64,000 bases of DNA from Synaphobranchus kaupii (lineage: Eukaryota; Chordata; Actinopteri; Anguilliformes; Synaphobranchidae): NCBI GenBank assembly GCA_029718625.1, contig CM056376.1, positions 92,350,899-92,414,898 of the forward strand, given 5' to 3'. The position numbers were made by a program, and so were the translations under genes. Positions 11,344 to 24,100 of the stretch are shown here, one piece after another. Within the stretch, counting starts at the first letter, position 1. Each line of letters starts with the position of its first letter. The notes under the pieces are model-generated. The model did not search any database and was not told where the DNA came from. It worked only from the letters and a program-made list of their open reading frames with translations.

Positions 11344-13125
11344 CATATGAAAGCCTTCGATCGCGTGCTCCGGCCTTTGGTCCTGCTGTCGTCGGAGGAG
11401 GAGGCCTGGGCGGCGGCCGTCTTATGGCTCCTTTTGTGCGACTCCAGGTAGATCTTTTTGGCGAAGGCTTTGCCGCAGATCTCGCAGGCATGGAGAGAGA
11501 AGTTTTTTGTGACCTTCACTTCGGTGCTGGCCTCCAGGGCCTCCTGCCTGCGGGTGACGGGGGAGGTAGTGTGGGAGTCCTGCTTGCGGGCAGCGGGGGG
11601 CTCGTGCCTGCCGTTGACGTCCTCCTTCTGCGGGCCCCTCTTTACCACGCTGTTGAGGACGATCTCTGCCGGCTTCTTAACTGCCCGGCTCTCCAGGTTG
11701 GGAATGATCTTGGCCAGGTAGCGCGAGGACTTCTTGTGGACGACGGTGATGTGGCGGATGACGTCGCGCTTGCGACGCGAATCGTAATTGCAGATGGGGC
11801 AGCGGTAAAACTTGATGTAGATGTCGTTACCGTCCGTGTGCATGTCGATGTGCTTGGTCAGGTTCTGCTTGGAGGAGAACTGACGCTTGCACAGCTTGCA
11901 GTAGAGCATCTTGAAGTCGAAGCCCACAGACATCTTCACCACCTTGCGGGGCCTGGGGACCTCGTTCTCCTGCTTGGCCTTGCTCTTGGGGGTCGCAGGC
12001 GCCACCTTCTTTTCCTGCTCACTCTCAGAGGAGGGGCTGACACCGGGGGAAGCAGCATCAGAGAGGCTCTCCTCTTTGTTGGTGGTGGAGGCGGGGCTGG
12101 GGGCGGTGCCATTCTCCACGATGTTGATCTTATGGACGATGCGCAGGTGCCTCCCCAACATGACCTGGGAGCTGTACTGCCTCCTGCACATCAGGCACTT
12201 GCAGGTCACCAGGTTGTACTGGGTCTGGGGGAGAGGCTTCTGCTTGCGGGGGGACTGCGTAGTCTCCAAAGACAGCGGCTGCCCCGGCTTGGTGGCAATG
12301 TCCGGGGTGATGGAGTCACGGCGCAGGCCGCGGTGCACCTCGTCAAAGTGCCGGCGCACGTTGGCCTTGGTGGCGAAGCACTTGCAGCACATGGGGGCAG
12401 TTCCGGCCCGCGGAGGCGGACGGGCGGGCGGACCGCCCCCTCACCGTGGAGAAGAGGCTGATGGGGACAGTCTGCGTCTCGGTGAACTTGTACAGCTCGT
12501 CCATCTTCTTCTTGTGCATCTTGCGACAGTGCCGGCGCACGCTGCGGTGGGAGTTGAACTCCTTGCCACAGAGGCAGCAGGAGATCTTCAAATCCTCCTC
12601 CTCATTGATCTCGGCCTCGTCCTCCATGGGCGGCATCAGCCCTTTCTCATCCTCTTCCTCTTCCTCGGGAGTTGAACTCCTTGCCACAGAGGCAGCAGGA
12701 GATCTTCAAATCCTCCTCCTCATTGATCTCGGCCTCGTCCTCCATGGGCGGCATCAGCCCTTTCTCATCCTCTTCCTCTTCCTCTTCCTCTTCATCTTCC
12801 TCTTCCTCTTCCTCCGCCTCCGGCTCCGCCTCCTGCTCGGAGGACGTCTCGGGCGCCTCTTCCCCCGCGGGCTCACTCGCCTCCCCTTCGGGGGCGTCGG
12901 CCGGCTGCTCTTCGGGGTCCGTGTCCTCCGCGGCCGGCTGGTGGGCTGGGCTCTGCTCCTCCTCGTGTCCCGTGGCGTCCTCCCTGCAGAGGTGCTGGAA
13001 CACGGCGTTCTGGTTGCTCTCGATGGGGTCCAGTTTCACCACGTACTCCTGCCTGTCCTTCCGCGGGTAGATGGCCTCCAGCAGGTCCTTTATGGCCTGG
13101 CTCTGCTTGTCCTCTGCAGGCGGGT
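11344..13125 (-). CDS. znf800: znf800 large coding exon (C2H2 zinc fingers 2-7), frame broken twice
   Basis: This is the main coding exon of zinc finger protein 800, a nuclear C2H2 protein; in mammals it is reported as a transcriptional repressor limiting enteroendocrine differentiation. The 3' splice site CTCCACAG is at 13126, and the exon opens in phase 1 with [18 protein letters not shown]. Next come [16 protein letters not shown], an acidic Glu-rich linker, and six C2H2 fingers: CCLCGKEF (about 12570-12501), CPMCCKCF (12399-12335), CKCLMC (about 12206-12141), CKLCKRQF (about 11905-11845), CPICNYDS (about 11800-11740) and CEICGKAF (about 11490-11427). It ends [10 protein letters not shown]. 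The probable donor is ATATG/GTATGT at 11344/11343, so the stop codon lies in a later exon not located here. As assembled, a 118-bp tandem duplication (12549-12784) and one extra G in 12393-12397 break the frame. Without them the exon is 1663 bp, and its end phase (2) fits the donor. Confidence 0.93.
12549..12784. repeat. Perfect 118-bp tandem duplication inside znf800
   Basis: Unit 1 is 12549-12666 and unit 2 is 12667-12784; they are identical base for base, starting GGGAGTTGAACTCCTTGCC and ending in a TTCCTC-rich run. On the minus strand each unit encodes the end of the acidic linker and the start of finger 2 ([19 protein letters not shown], then [10 protein letters not shown]). Because 118 is not divisible by 3, the extra copy puts a stop soon after the first CGKEFNS. 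Zero divergence suggests an assembly artefact or a very recent event. Confidence 0.97.
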
Positions 13126-13367
13126 CTGTGGAGACCCAGGGGAAAATAACAGTAAAAAACTATGAGCCTGCACCCGAGACTCTGACCCGCCCGTCCCCCT
13201 GTCCTTCAGCACTGAAAGGGGAATTCACTATGGACTTCAATGTCTCAGGAAATCGGAAAACAGAGGGACAAACAACCACAGAAAAAAACTATGAGACAGA
13301 GGCACAGAAAAGAGAGAAAACTGAAATGGAGGGGAGTGAGGGAAGAGGAAACGGCGTGCCCACTGAC
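13126..13367 (-). other. znf800: znf800 intron (242 bp)
   Basis: On the minus strand the intron starts GTCAGTGGGC after GACGCTGCCG and ends CTGGGTCTCCACAG. Both exons join in phase 1 to give [14 protein letters not shown], which matches the ZNF800 family layout across the junction. Confidence 0.88.
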
Positions 13368-13823
<456 letters not shown>

Positions 13824-15067
13824 TTAAGCAACACGTGGATTTTTTCATAACAAGCATGGAAAGAACTGAGCCAGAACCACAAAATGGCACTAACAATTCA
13901 CTCACAATGGTATGTCAGCAGAGCTGGGGACAGCATACATATCACATCAAACGCAGTGAATTTCATCCCAACTTGTTTGAATTATCAGACATTATCACCA
14001 GCATGATGTCGGAGTGTATTTTGCATTTGGAGTGCATTTTGCATCGTGTAGGCCTGTACTAACAGAGAGAAATGGATTGGTAAACGAGCTGACCTATAAA
14101 CGATACGCTAGATGTTAAAATGTAGACACTAGTTTCTGGGCAAATGGGACATCCACAAAACTGTGTGCAACCCTGAGCTAGCAGTGGATCAACAAGTCAG
14201 TTAACTAGCCGACATGTTACGGCACTAGCTACAGGATTATTCCACGTCAATCCGACAACTGACAATTGATTGTCACTTAAAAATATGATTTAATAAACTG
14301 GTTTATGAAAAACAAAACTAGCCATTATTAGTTAGCTAAAATGGCTACAAACGGTTTAACTAGTGGCTCTAGGTTTTTGGACTTGCTCAAAACTTTTTGA
14401 GTTAACTTCCCCCCCCCCCCCCACAGTTGTCACAGTTGGCACTTCCTTAAAACTGAATCAGTAAGCATTCTTAATACTTTGAAAATAATCTATTTCACAA
14501 ATTCGGCAGCAATTCAAGCCTTCATGCCAATAACCCTCAGGGGATTGTCAGACTAATGGCACATGTTTCACTTAATGGGTATAACATTACTTTTGGTTCT
14601 AATGAAGACTGAGCCAGTTTTCAGGAGCAGATGAGACATGATTGGAAGCTTATCTCCAGGAACCAGGAAAAACCCGCTACCCGCGAACAGCAAGAAAACC
14701 TGGCCTTTCACGAGCACGTTGTCCTCTCTGATCAAAGACCCAGGATTAGATTAGATCACAATGGTATTTGTGCTTTGAGGCCGGGAGTTGATCGTGCCGT
14801 GACGCAGTCGACAAGGGGGAAAGCGGATCTCAGATCTGCTGCTGTATGTTTACATGGTAACGGCAAATCTCCGCTTGATGTGCGTTTTGCTGACTCTCTC
14901 TCCCTGCGGAGGGCGAGGTGCATCTGGATTCATCTGCTGCCTGCTGCGTCAAAGAGACGGGGGCACGGGGGGATGAGACAGGGGGACGGGGGTGGGGAGT
15001 GCATCCCATTTTTCACACGTTCGCCCTAGGGGCGTGTGATGGCATTCGTACAGGCTCGGAGGTCTTT

Positions 15068-15090
15068 GGGGGGGGGGGGGGGGGGGGGGG
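15068..15090. repeat. Homopolymer G23
   Basis: An unbroken run of 23 G. Length is unreliable in most sequencing chemistries. Similar C/G runs occur at 33591-33610 (C20) and 34506-34526 (C21). Confidence 0.95.
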
Positions 15091-18000
15091 TTACTATGCC
15101 TGTGTTTGCAGCTAGTACTAGGCACCCTCTCTCGCTCTCTCTTTCTCAATGAATCCCTCTATTTATCTTTCTCCATAAGATTCCCTCTGATTTTACTCAA
15201 ACAAATGAAGTGGGAGTGAAAAAGGCACAGTCTGCCACATGCTGCTTTACACTCCCGTCGTCTTGAATGTTGAACCCTCACAATCGCGCATTCATCCATC
15301 CACAGCCTGCCCACCTTTTGCATTTAAATATACACTGTGCATTATGCCGACTTTGGTTCTGTCAAATAGTTGTGTGGTTGCTTAGTTTATCTTCATTGCA
15401 GGCAAATGTAATTAACTCTTTGAACCCGACATATGCAATGAGCCCGTGTTTGGCTGTGCGATGGCGTGGCACTTGAAGCCAGAAGAAACTGAAAAGTGCT
15501 CTACCTTTTTCATGCAATTTCTTGTGTGTGTGTGTGTGTGTCCTCTAATGACCGCTCCTGTATGTTGGAGCAGCTGTTACATCGGAAAGAGGTCTGGCTG
15601 CATTGTGCAGGGAGCTGAAGAAGATTAACATAACTATGATGAATAATCTCATGAAGGCTGTACAGTCATTGGTAAGAGCACTTCAAGAAGGAAGCCTGTG
15701 ACGCAGAAAATCTCCTGCGACTCGCAATAAAGCTGCCAGGAGTCCCACAGCCACAAACTGAGATAATAAAAATCACTCAGATAGATAAACCTGGTGTGAT
15801 GCTCAGAGAAATACAGCCAGCCATACATTTCATATTTTATTAAGAGGGTGTGCTGGCGGCACTTTTCTAATTATCAGAGCCATAATTTAAAATAGGCACC
15901 AGAGCCAACGGTGAGTTTTTCTCATGGGCACGCAAAAATATTTTTGTTTCTTGGTAGGGGCCAATCAAACGCAACTGTCATCACTGCTGATGATGAATAA
16001 CAACATTGAGGAGAGCTGAAGGAAACCACGAGCCGGAGAGGGCTGGGACGTGTCAGCCCGTGTTTGTGATGTGACGGTGTTTGATGTAGCGGCCCGCGCT
16101 GTTCATTATGAGTTCGTGCGCGCAGACGTGCGTGTCGCCGTCGGTTACCATAATCCGAAGACCCCTGTCTGCCTGCTTCCCGGAGCGCAGGGCATGCTGG
16201 GAAATCGGCCGGTGACCCGAATCCCTCCATCTTACCGCACGACGGCTGTCACGGCACACTCTACGGGCCACGGAGCGTGACCCCCGAGTGCGGCTGCGTG
16301 CAAGCGTTCGGCTTCGATGAGGACATGCAATGCAAAAGCGCAGTGGAACCTTCCAGAAACCCCACTCTGAGGCCCAGCCTCGGGATGAGTGACCCCGGTT
16401 CACGCCCGAAGGGTTTTCCTAAACAACCAACCGTAGCTCTCCAGCGGTGACTGGTGAATAAAGGAGGCTTCAGGTTCAAAAGGAAGAGACCCTTTGTTGA
16501 CATGAGCATGAGAAACCCCCTCTGCAGGTTCTGTGAACGTGCTGTGCAGCACACTGGAGCGTAACGTGCCGGATCCGGCCCAGTCTGTGGGTATCACTTC
16601 CAACACGTCGGTTCCCTTCTGCGCCTGCCTGGCGCCGATCGCAATTTCGCGTCTCGAAACCGCGAGCAATCGCATCTGCTTTAACTTTCTCCACGGGAGC
16701 TCAGGGCTTTATAAAACACCACAGAAACAAAATCAAAATGAGCGCCAGCAGGAGGGAGATCCGGCAAGCAATCACGGGCCTGGCCTGAAACAGGCCAGCC
16801 TCTCACCACCTTCTTGTCTCCCCAGAGCAAAGAGAAAGGGGGCGGTGACTCCATCCTTTAAGATCGTCTAATCTCTTTAAACTCTTCTTCCAGGGCGGTG
16901 GAGGGGGGGGGGGGGGGTTGTGAGGCAAGGAAACAGATAAATACACTAAAACTGCACAACGCTAACATCTGGAGACAGGCTTAACTCGCTACCCCGACCG
17001 TCTCAGTCTGTATCCATGTATTCAGAGCTAGTCTAAGGTAGTGCGTTATGCAGAGAAGTTCACGGGTGCTTTGGGGAGAGGTAACTCCAGAAAGCTTGTA
17101 TCCTACCCCCACACATCCCGACCCCCGATGTGCCTCCAGGAATGACAGTACGCCCCCAGGCCAGGCGTTCAGCTCTACCAGCTCATCTCCAGAGACTGGC
17201 TTCAGTGGGATGCGACACCGAGTGTGACAGCTCTGACAGAGCAGCGGTAATACTTTCTCACTTACACTATGAGCACAGCTTACCGTCACTGCATGCAGTT
17301 AGAAGGCCGCTGGTTAACGCTGAGCCATTTGTGTGCGGTGTGTACCTACAGCAAACAACCCATAAAACACAGAGTTTGAGCTACCTGGCAGAGTCAATAA
17401 AACACTGAGCTTTTGAACTACCCTGGCACAGTCAATAAAACACTTTCTGTAGCCCAAAGGGCTATGATACTACCGTTTTGCGCTTTTTGACTGGCACATA
17501 ATTTGGTTTATTTTACACTGGTCTGAGTAATACTGCTGTCTTGGCTGTGCCTGGAACTGTGAGACGTGACACTGCGATTGGTGGATAAGTAACAATTACT
17601 GACAGTGACTAAGCCAGTGATTCATGACGTTTTCCCCCACCCCCCACTAAATTTAGTCAACGTTAATTGTTCAGTTTAACTTTTCATCTCCTTTCATTTT
17701 GTTTTCAAAAAAGCCATTCAATCAAAAATATAAAAATAACTCCATAATAACTACAATCATCTTTACTCCACGCGTGCAAGAACAATACCTCTGCAATACA
17801 CTCGGTACATTACTAATGGTACCATTAGTAATAAGCCAATAGCTATTCCGTACGCTACAGGCGCATGGAGTGTGACGCAAGGCTGAATTATACTTTGTAA
17901 AACAACCCCTGTGAGTCAGATTTTCGGTCTCGTTGACGTAATTTGGAACGGCTCACAGGCTGTGAGCCACTTGCCTCGTACCTCCCAAATTTTCTAGCGG

Positions 18001-20594
18001 CTCACACCGCGCCATTAATGTCTCACATCTTTGATTGGTTGACTGGCCTGGAGATACGGAGCGTTCTGCGTTGCTAAGGAATATATATTTGTATGTATAA
18101 ACGAACGAAGGCTTCATATTTTGTATTCGTTTCAGACTGGCTCATTTAATTTAAGAGACTACTCACGCACAACCCAGTGCAGCGTTTAAATTGTAACGTT
18201 GCGTTGCCATAGACACAGGACTCTTGTTAGTGAGCTGATGTATTGAGTATAAAAGCTATGAGCCATAAGCAATTAGCCAGTCTCATAGGTGTGTCTTACA
18301 CAGTATAAACTAGGCCTAAGAGGCGCCAACAATGGTCAAACTATGTCTGGGCGACAGGTCTTGTCCTCCGCAGGCTGAGCCACTCAAAAGAGTGTAATTG
18401 GTCCTTGTGAGGATTTGGGGAGTGGCCAAGGAACTAATCCATGTCTCGATCAATGAGGATGAAGTAGATGATGGCTTTTCGTTTTATTTATTGGTCTATA
18501 TATCACCAAGACTAAGACCATTTTCAAGTGGAACAACACGTTTAACCTGGTTTTCAATTTACAAAGAGTTTAATTGTGCGTGTGCGCGCCACTCCATCCG
18601 TAAAACAACGTGAAACAGTTAAGTGAAAGTCAGGTGGGCTTATCATATACAGAGACATCTGCAGTGGCGGAATGGGGCTCACAGCGAGTTTATTTTCAAA
18701 AAGCAGCACGAGAAACCCAGACAGCTCGCCCTCACCCGAGACGCGCTCATTAAATCCGTTCAGTCAGCATTCAAAAATGACCCAAGTCAGCCACTCTGAC
18801 AAAATCCAAAAAAAAAAAAAAAAAACACGCTCACAAAAAAACGCAGCTCGGTGTCTCTGTGACAGTCGCGGCTAAAAGGCACAATTAAAGATCAAGTGGA
18901 ACGCCGCTAAAGGCTGCAGGTGCAGTTTATCGACCAAAAACATTCCCCCTTCTGGCTGATGAAAAAATGACTTTTTGCATGCGCTGTTTTTTGCACACTT
19001 CACCACATCAGGCTCGGGTTAAGTCACTCGGAGCAAGTGCCTAACACCCTGGTAAATATGTCTTAAGTACGCCGAGTGTGCTAAACAAGGTTTAACGGAG
19101 AGTCTTAAAAATGCAGTAGAACATGACATGGATAAGAAACAGTACCAAACTGCATAAGGGGACAAATAAATAACTAAATAAACTAATAAATAACCTCCTG
19201 TGGCTCGGTGGCTGTACGGCAAACACACAGAGGAGGAAAGGGGACAAAATGTTAAAGGTTTGGTGTCTGAAACCCATTAGAAGAGGGGTTATATTTTCAT
19301 TGGCATCTGACTGCAATTTGATATGGAAAGACGATGAGGTCACAGCGCTTATTCATTTACAGCTGAGAACGACTTTAAGGAGAGAAAAAATAATCAGAAA
19401 CAAAGGCGATTTCTTCTGGTCAAGAGTTAAGACAGTGTGTGTGTGTTGGTGTGTTTACAATTTGTTTAAAAATTCTTCAACTTTCAAGTTTGTGCATAAT
19501 CTAAGGCATGCAGTGCTTATGAAGTCTGGTCACAACCAGCCGGTAATGTTCTCAGGCTGTGGAATAAACAATTAAGTACAACTTTGAATTCCCCTAAGAA
19601 AAATGTGACCAACAACTGTGACCATTGTAAATTCAAAATGACTGAATGAAACATTGGCTCTTTTTATGTCAATGAAAACAGCAAAACCTCAATACCAAAA
19701 TGTACTGTGTGTCTATACTGCCCCTAGTGGTAATAGGGATGGCCTGCAATCTGGGCAGCATTCTTGTTTCACCCTGTGTCACTGTCCATCTCAAGGTGGA
19801 TGTGTGTACGTATATGGCAGTACAGAGATCACTAGACATTTGTGTGTGTGTGTGTGTGTGTGTCCGTGTGTGTGTGTATGCACACGTGCATCTGTGAAAT
19901 TGCAGGTCCCCTCCTAGTGATTTAAGTGTACGTACATGCATGCCTGCATGCAGGTCTTTTGTGAGTGTGTATTTGTGTGAGTGTGTGAGCCCGTGTCTGA
20001 GTGTGTGCGAATCTGAGCGAGCCTGAGGAACCAGCAGGGTCAGCTCAGGCCCCCTTAAAGCCCTGCCCCTTGCCCCTTGCCCCCAGCCCCTCCCCCACCC
20101 CTCAGAGTGGGATGTGTCTAATGAGAGGGGGCAGGTCTCAGCAGGTCCCCCTCTGGCCAGAGGGCAGAGTGCAACCAATCAATGGAGCTGCCACAGCCAG
20201 GCTGCTGCGAGCTTAACCCTTTCCTCCCTCAAACCACAATATTACTTTTGTCCTTTGTCCATACAATGCAAGCAAAAAAATATATTTTTCCATTCCGTAA
20301 TGACACAATTTCATATGTTTTAAAACCTTACAACATTTGCCAAAGGGTTAGGAAGCTGAAGCATCAAAGCCAATAGCAACAGCATCAAAGGGAGGTTCCC
20401 TGTTTAAAGCTGCAAGAGCCTGTGCAGGAATAATCCAAAGAGGTTTAGATCAGTTCTGTAGATCCCTGCAGGCCAGAGGATCACAGACACCCAATATACT
20501 AGAGCACACGAAACACCCAATATACATACATACACTGATTCACCGTGCTACTTAACAACTGACACACATGTACACAGCATGAACTCCCCCCCCC

Positions 20595-20597
<3 letters not shown>

Positions 20598-20653
<56 letters not shown>
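20598..20653. repeat. (AC)n microsatellite
   Basis: About 28 AC units directly after a C-rich run and CATA. Confidence 0.97.
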
Positions 20654-20654
<1 letters not shown>

Positions 20655-21110
20655 GACAGGCAGACTAAATATAGATGGGACTCCACTACAGCAACGTTAG
20701 CCACAATTAATCAACCTCCCCCATGTGAACAAAGCCATGACCTCCAGACCCCTTAATGCTGCATTCTGCCTGTCTGCAAAATGTACAGTGATCCTAGTCC
20801 CCTATACTGTACTACATCAGTTCATTTGACCAACCTGAAACCCAGTTCAATTCTCAATTACCTCAAATGCACTGATATCACAGAAGTAGCTGCCACACAT
20901 TAAACCCAGTATAAAAAATACCACCTAATCTCCAGTGTTATTCAGTGATCCGCTGCCAAATGAAATGGGCCTATTCAGCAATGGAACAGTTTCCCAAATC
21001 TAGAAATTCATAGGTAAAATAACAGACTTTTATCTTACCCAGCATATATGTACATTATATATAGCCAAATAAAAAGTTCCCAATAATTAAAAAAAAAGCA
21101 CCAAAATATA

Positions 21111-24100
21111 CAAACCCCAATTCCAAAAAAGTTGGGACAGTATGTAAAATGCACTTAAAAGCAGAAAGCAGTGATTTTTAAATTCTCTTTTATAGACTAC
21201 ATTTAATTGAAAATAAAGAAAAGATTTTGTTTACCTTATCAACTTTGTTGATTTTTGTAAATATACAGTAATTTCTGATTTGATGCATGCAACATGTTCC
21301 AACAAAGTTGGCACAGGGGCAGAAAAAAGACTGGAAAGTGCAAAAAACACCTGTTTGGAACATTCCACAGGTAAACAGGTGATGCTATCATGACTGGGTA
21401 TAAAAGGATATCAAAAGACTCTTGATATCTTATTTTCAGGTACTCTTACAAGCAATACTATAACCCCTCTGCATTTGAATGGATCTCTATGAGAATTGGG
21501 GGGTAGGACTAGATTAAGATAAACTAGATTAACCAATTCCTAAAGAAATTGTAGATGGAAATGGCATAGAAAGATGTTAATATGGTAATATGGTATAGTG
21601 TGAGGTGGAAAATAAAAGGTGGAAATGGTATGAACTGTTAATGAACTGTTAATAAAGGGATCTAGTGAAGGTGAAAGTGTTCAAATATGGTGATGTAGCC
21701 TATTTTGTGGTAAGTAGTCTAAAGAACCTGGAAGTGATACAAAGCAGCAATGGATTGTGATAAAAGCAAAAAGGTAATGTCAAATCATCTGGGATAGTAT
21801 TGTTGGGTCATAAGTGTTGTAGAGGAAGGCATTGTGAATGCCCAATGTACTGCGTCCTGTGTACTAGCATACTGCTTGCTGTAGTCTATACTGCAGTGAC
21901 ATGCAGTATGCAAAATATCCTCCATATAAACCTGGACATAAGTAGCCTAGGCTATGTCAGTTGCCTTTACACTCTTTGGCTATATCATCTGGGGATATTC
22001 AGAATACTCAATTTGGCCGCGCAGGTAAGGCTAGCCTAATTTAACCCTTTTCAAAAAAAGTATACTCAACTGGCATACTCAAATAGTAGTGTGTGCTGAT
22101 TCTGACTATTCGGACACAGTCGTAGTTGTTTGTAGAAAAATATGGGTTCATACAATTTTTCCCTAGGTTTTAACCAAATGCTCATCTACTGATGTCTCCA
22201 CTTTATTAAACGAACTCTGATTCCGATTACAGATCTCACCATTTTGTGAAGTCCAAACCACATATCCTGTGCTAAATTCAGCGTTCTATTCAGCCTACCT
22301 AGCATGCAGCTATCTCGTTTGGCTAATAGTAACTTAGTTTAACGTTGTTGACTCGCATAAACATGAGATTATAACCCAATCATGTGTAGCGGATAGTTTA
22401 TTTGCTGTAGCCTAGCTATGTCATAGTCGATTGCATTTTGCTAACGTAGTCTACTGGCACCTGTCACCTTGGCATTTTCATGCAGAGTGAAAGGTTTGTT
22501 TTTCCTGGTAGCTTAACCACAGTAGCCTAGCTGGCTTATGCTTTTGTCATGTTTTGTTAGGAAGTTGTCTGCGCTAACGTTATTAAGACATAAATCAGAA
22601 TTCGTTGAATGGAGTGATTAGTAGGCTAAATGAGCATTTAGCTAAAACATAGGCAAAAATTTTAACAGAGCTAAAAATATGTTTTGTTAACAATTCAATT
22701 GTAGCCTATTTTGTAACTTAGACAACATAACGTTACGTGACAGCATTTGGATTTGGATCAGAGACGGGAAGCATAGGCGGGATTTGCTATGTTTCATTCG
22801 TTTCACCTGAAACGAGCCTCTCAACTGAAAGGGGCCTCGCCTCAATCATAAACTGAAAAAAGTATATATATAATAAAAAAAATTTAAAAATCAGTGAATA
22901 AAAGAACCGCCAACCCTGCAGTTTTCCCATTCAGCCACTGTAGGCGCTGTTCCTTACTCAAGCTATTTCAGTGCTTCTCTTTATTTTTCTAGTCTATGGA
23001 TCTGCAGATACCACAGAACTGTGGCAGTCTGGCAGGTAGGCCTACTCACTTGACTATTTCTGACCCACAGCAAACCACTTGCTGATAGCGACGATGTCAG
23101 AATGATCACATACAGATACAGTACATTCATAATACAACAGGTATGTGCATAATTTGGATAAAATACGTAGCCCAATGTATTTACATACCTTAAAAAGTAA
23201 CGTTACATGTGTTTTTACATAACAGCAACGTAGGCTATTACAGCCGCGATAGTGCTGTGGAAACATCAACGTTGCTGGGCAGTGGCAAAATAGAATAAGA
23301 ATCTCTTCAACATTCAACAGAAACCAGTTGTATAATCGTTACGAAGTAGGATATTTGGTTCCTTAATCTGTTTATCAGAGATTTGTAGGAAAAAATGTTA
23401 ACGTTATACCGAAAGTAGCTAGGCTAAATTGGGTAGGCGTAGCCTACGCAAAGGAAAATGCACCGAATGTTTATTTGTAACAGTTTCAAACTTTTTAATA
23501 ATAGCCTATATTGGAACAAAGTTTTTGTGGTGTGTAGAAACGGTACATTTTTATGCATGTTATTGTGTGACTGTGGCAAGATGGTTGTAAACGGGTTTGG
23601 GCTATTTTATCGTGCAGTGCAACTTGAGAGGTTGATGTGTGCACAAGCGGCGACTGCAGCAATCCTGCATTGGAATTTTGAGGGTTTAAAGTTGTTTACA
23701 ATTTCAGAGAAATATGAATAGGCTACTATAATTGGGACATTGACGACTAGGCTAGCACCGTAGATAGGGCTAATAGCCTGCGTGTTCATGGCAAAAGAGC
23801 GCATTGTGCTTGATGCAGCATTTGTTGTATGGCAATGATTATTATTTTTGAAAGCTAAAGTGAGTATGATCATTTCAGTTGCAGACGGAAGTAGGCTACG
23901 TCGTTAGCTATGGAATGTCTCGTCGGCATTTTTCCAAGGTTGTTGACAGAACGTTAAGTGATTCAAAAATCAGCTCAGTGCTCACACTGAGCATTCTCAC
24001 TGTGAGCTAGCCTACTGCACGTGCCCATTGACCCCCATTCATTTTTTGGCGATAAAATGTCAAATATCTCTAAAAGTGTATATTCTATAAAGGTAAAAAG

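Noticed and set aside
12393..12444. A possible tiny intron in znf800 starting at GTGAGG (minus strand, about 12444)
   Set aside because: There is no usable AG acceptor nearby, such an intron would be under about 50 bp, and conserved GRS and CP.CC residues continue through it. One extra base explains the frame change, and the exon phases then fit.
11424..12675. Long plus-strand open frames (up to 345 codons) opposite the znf800 exon
   Set aside because: They are antisense shadows of a GC-rich coding exon. They have Leu/Val/Gly-rich composition and no domains, and the minus strand carries the zinc fingers.
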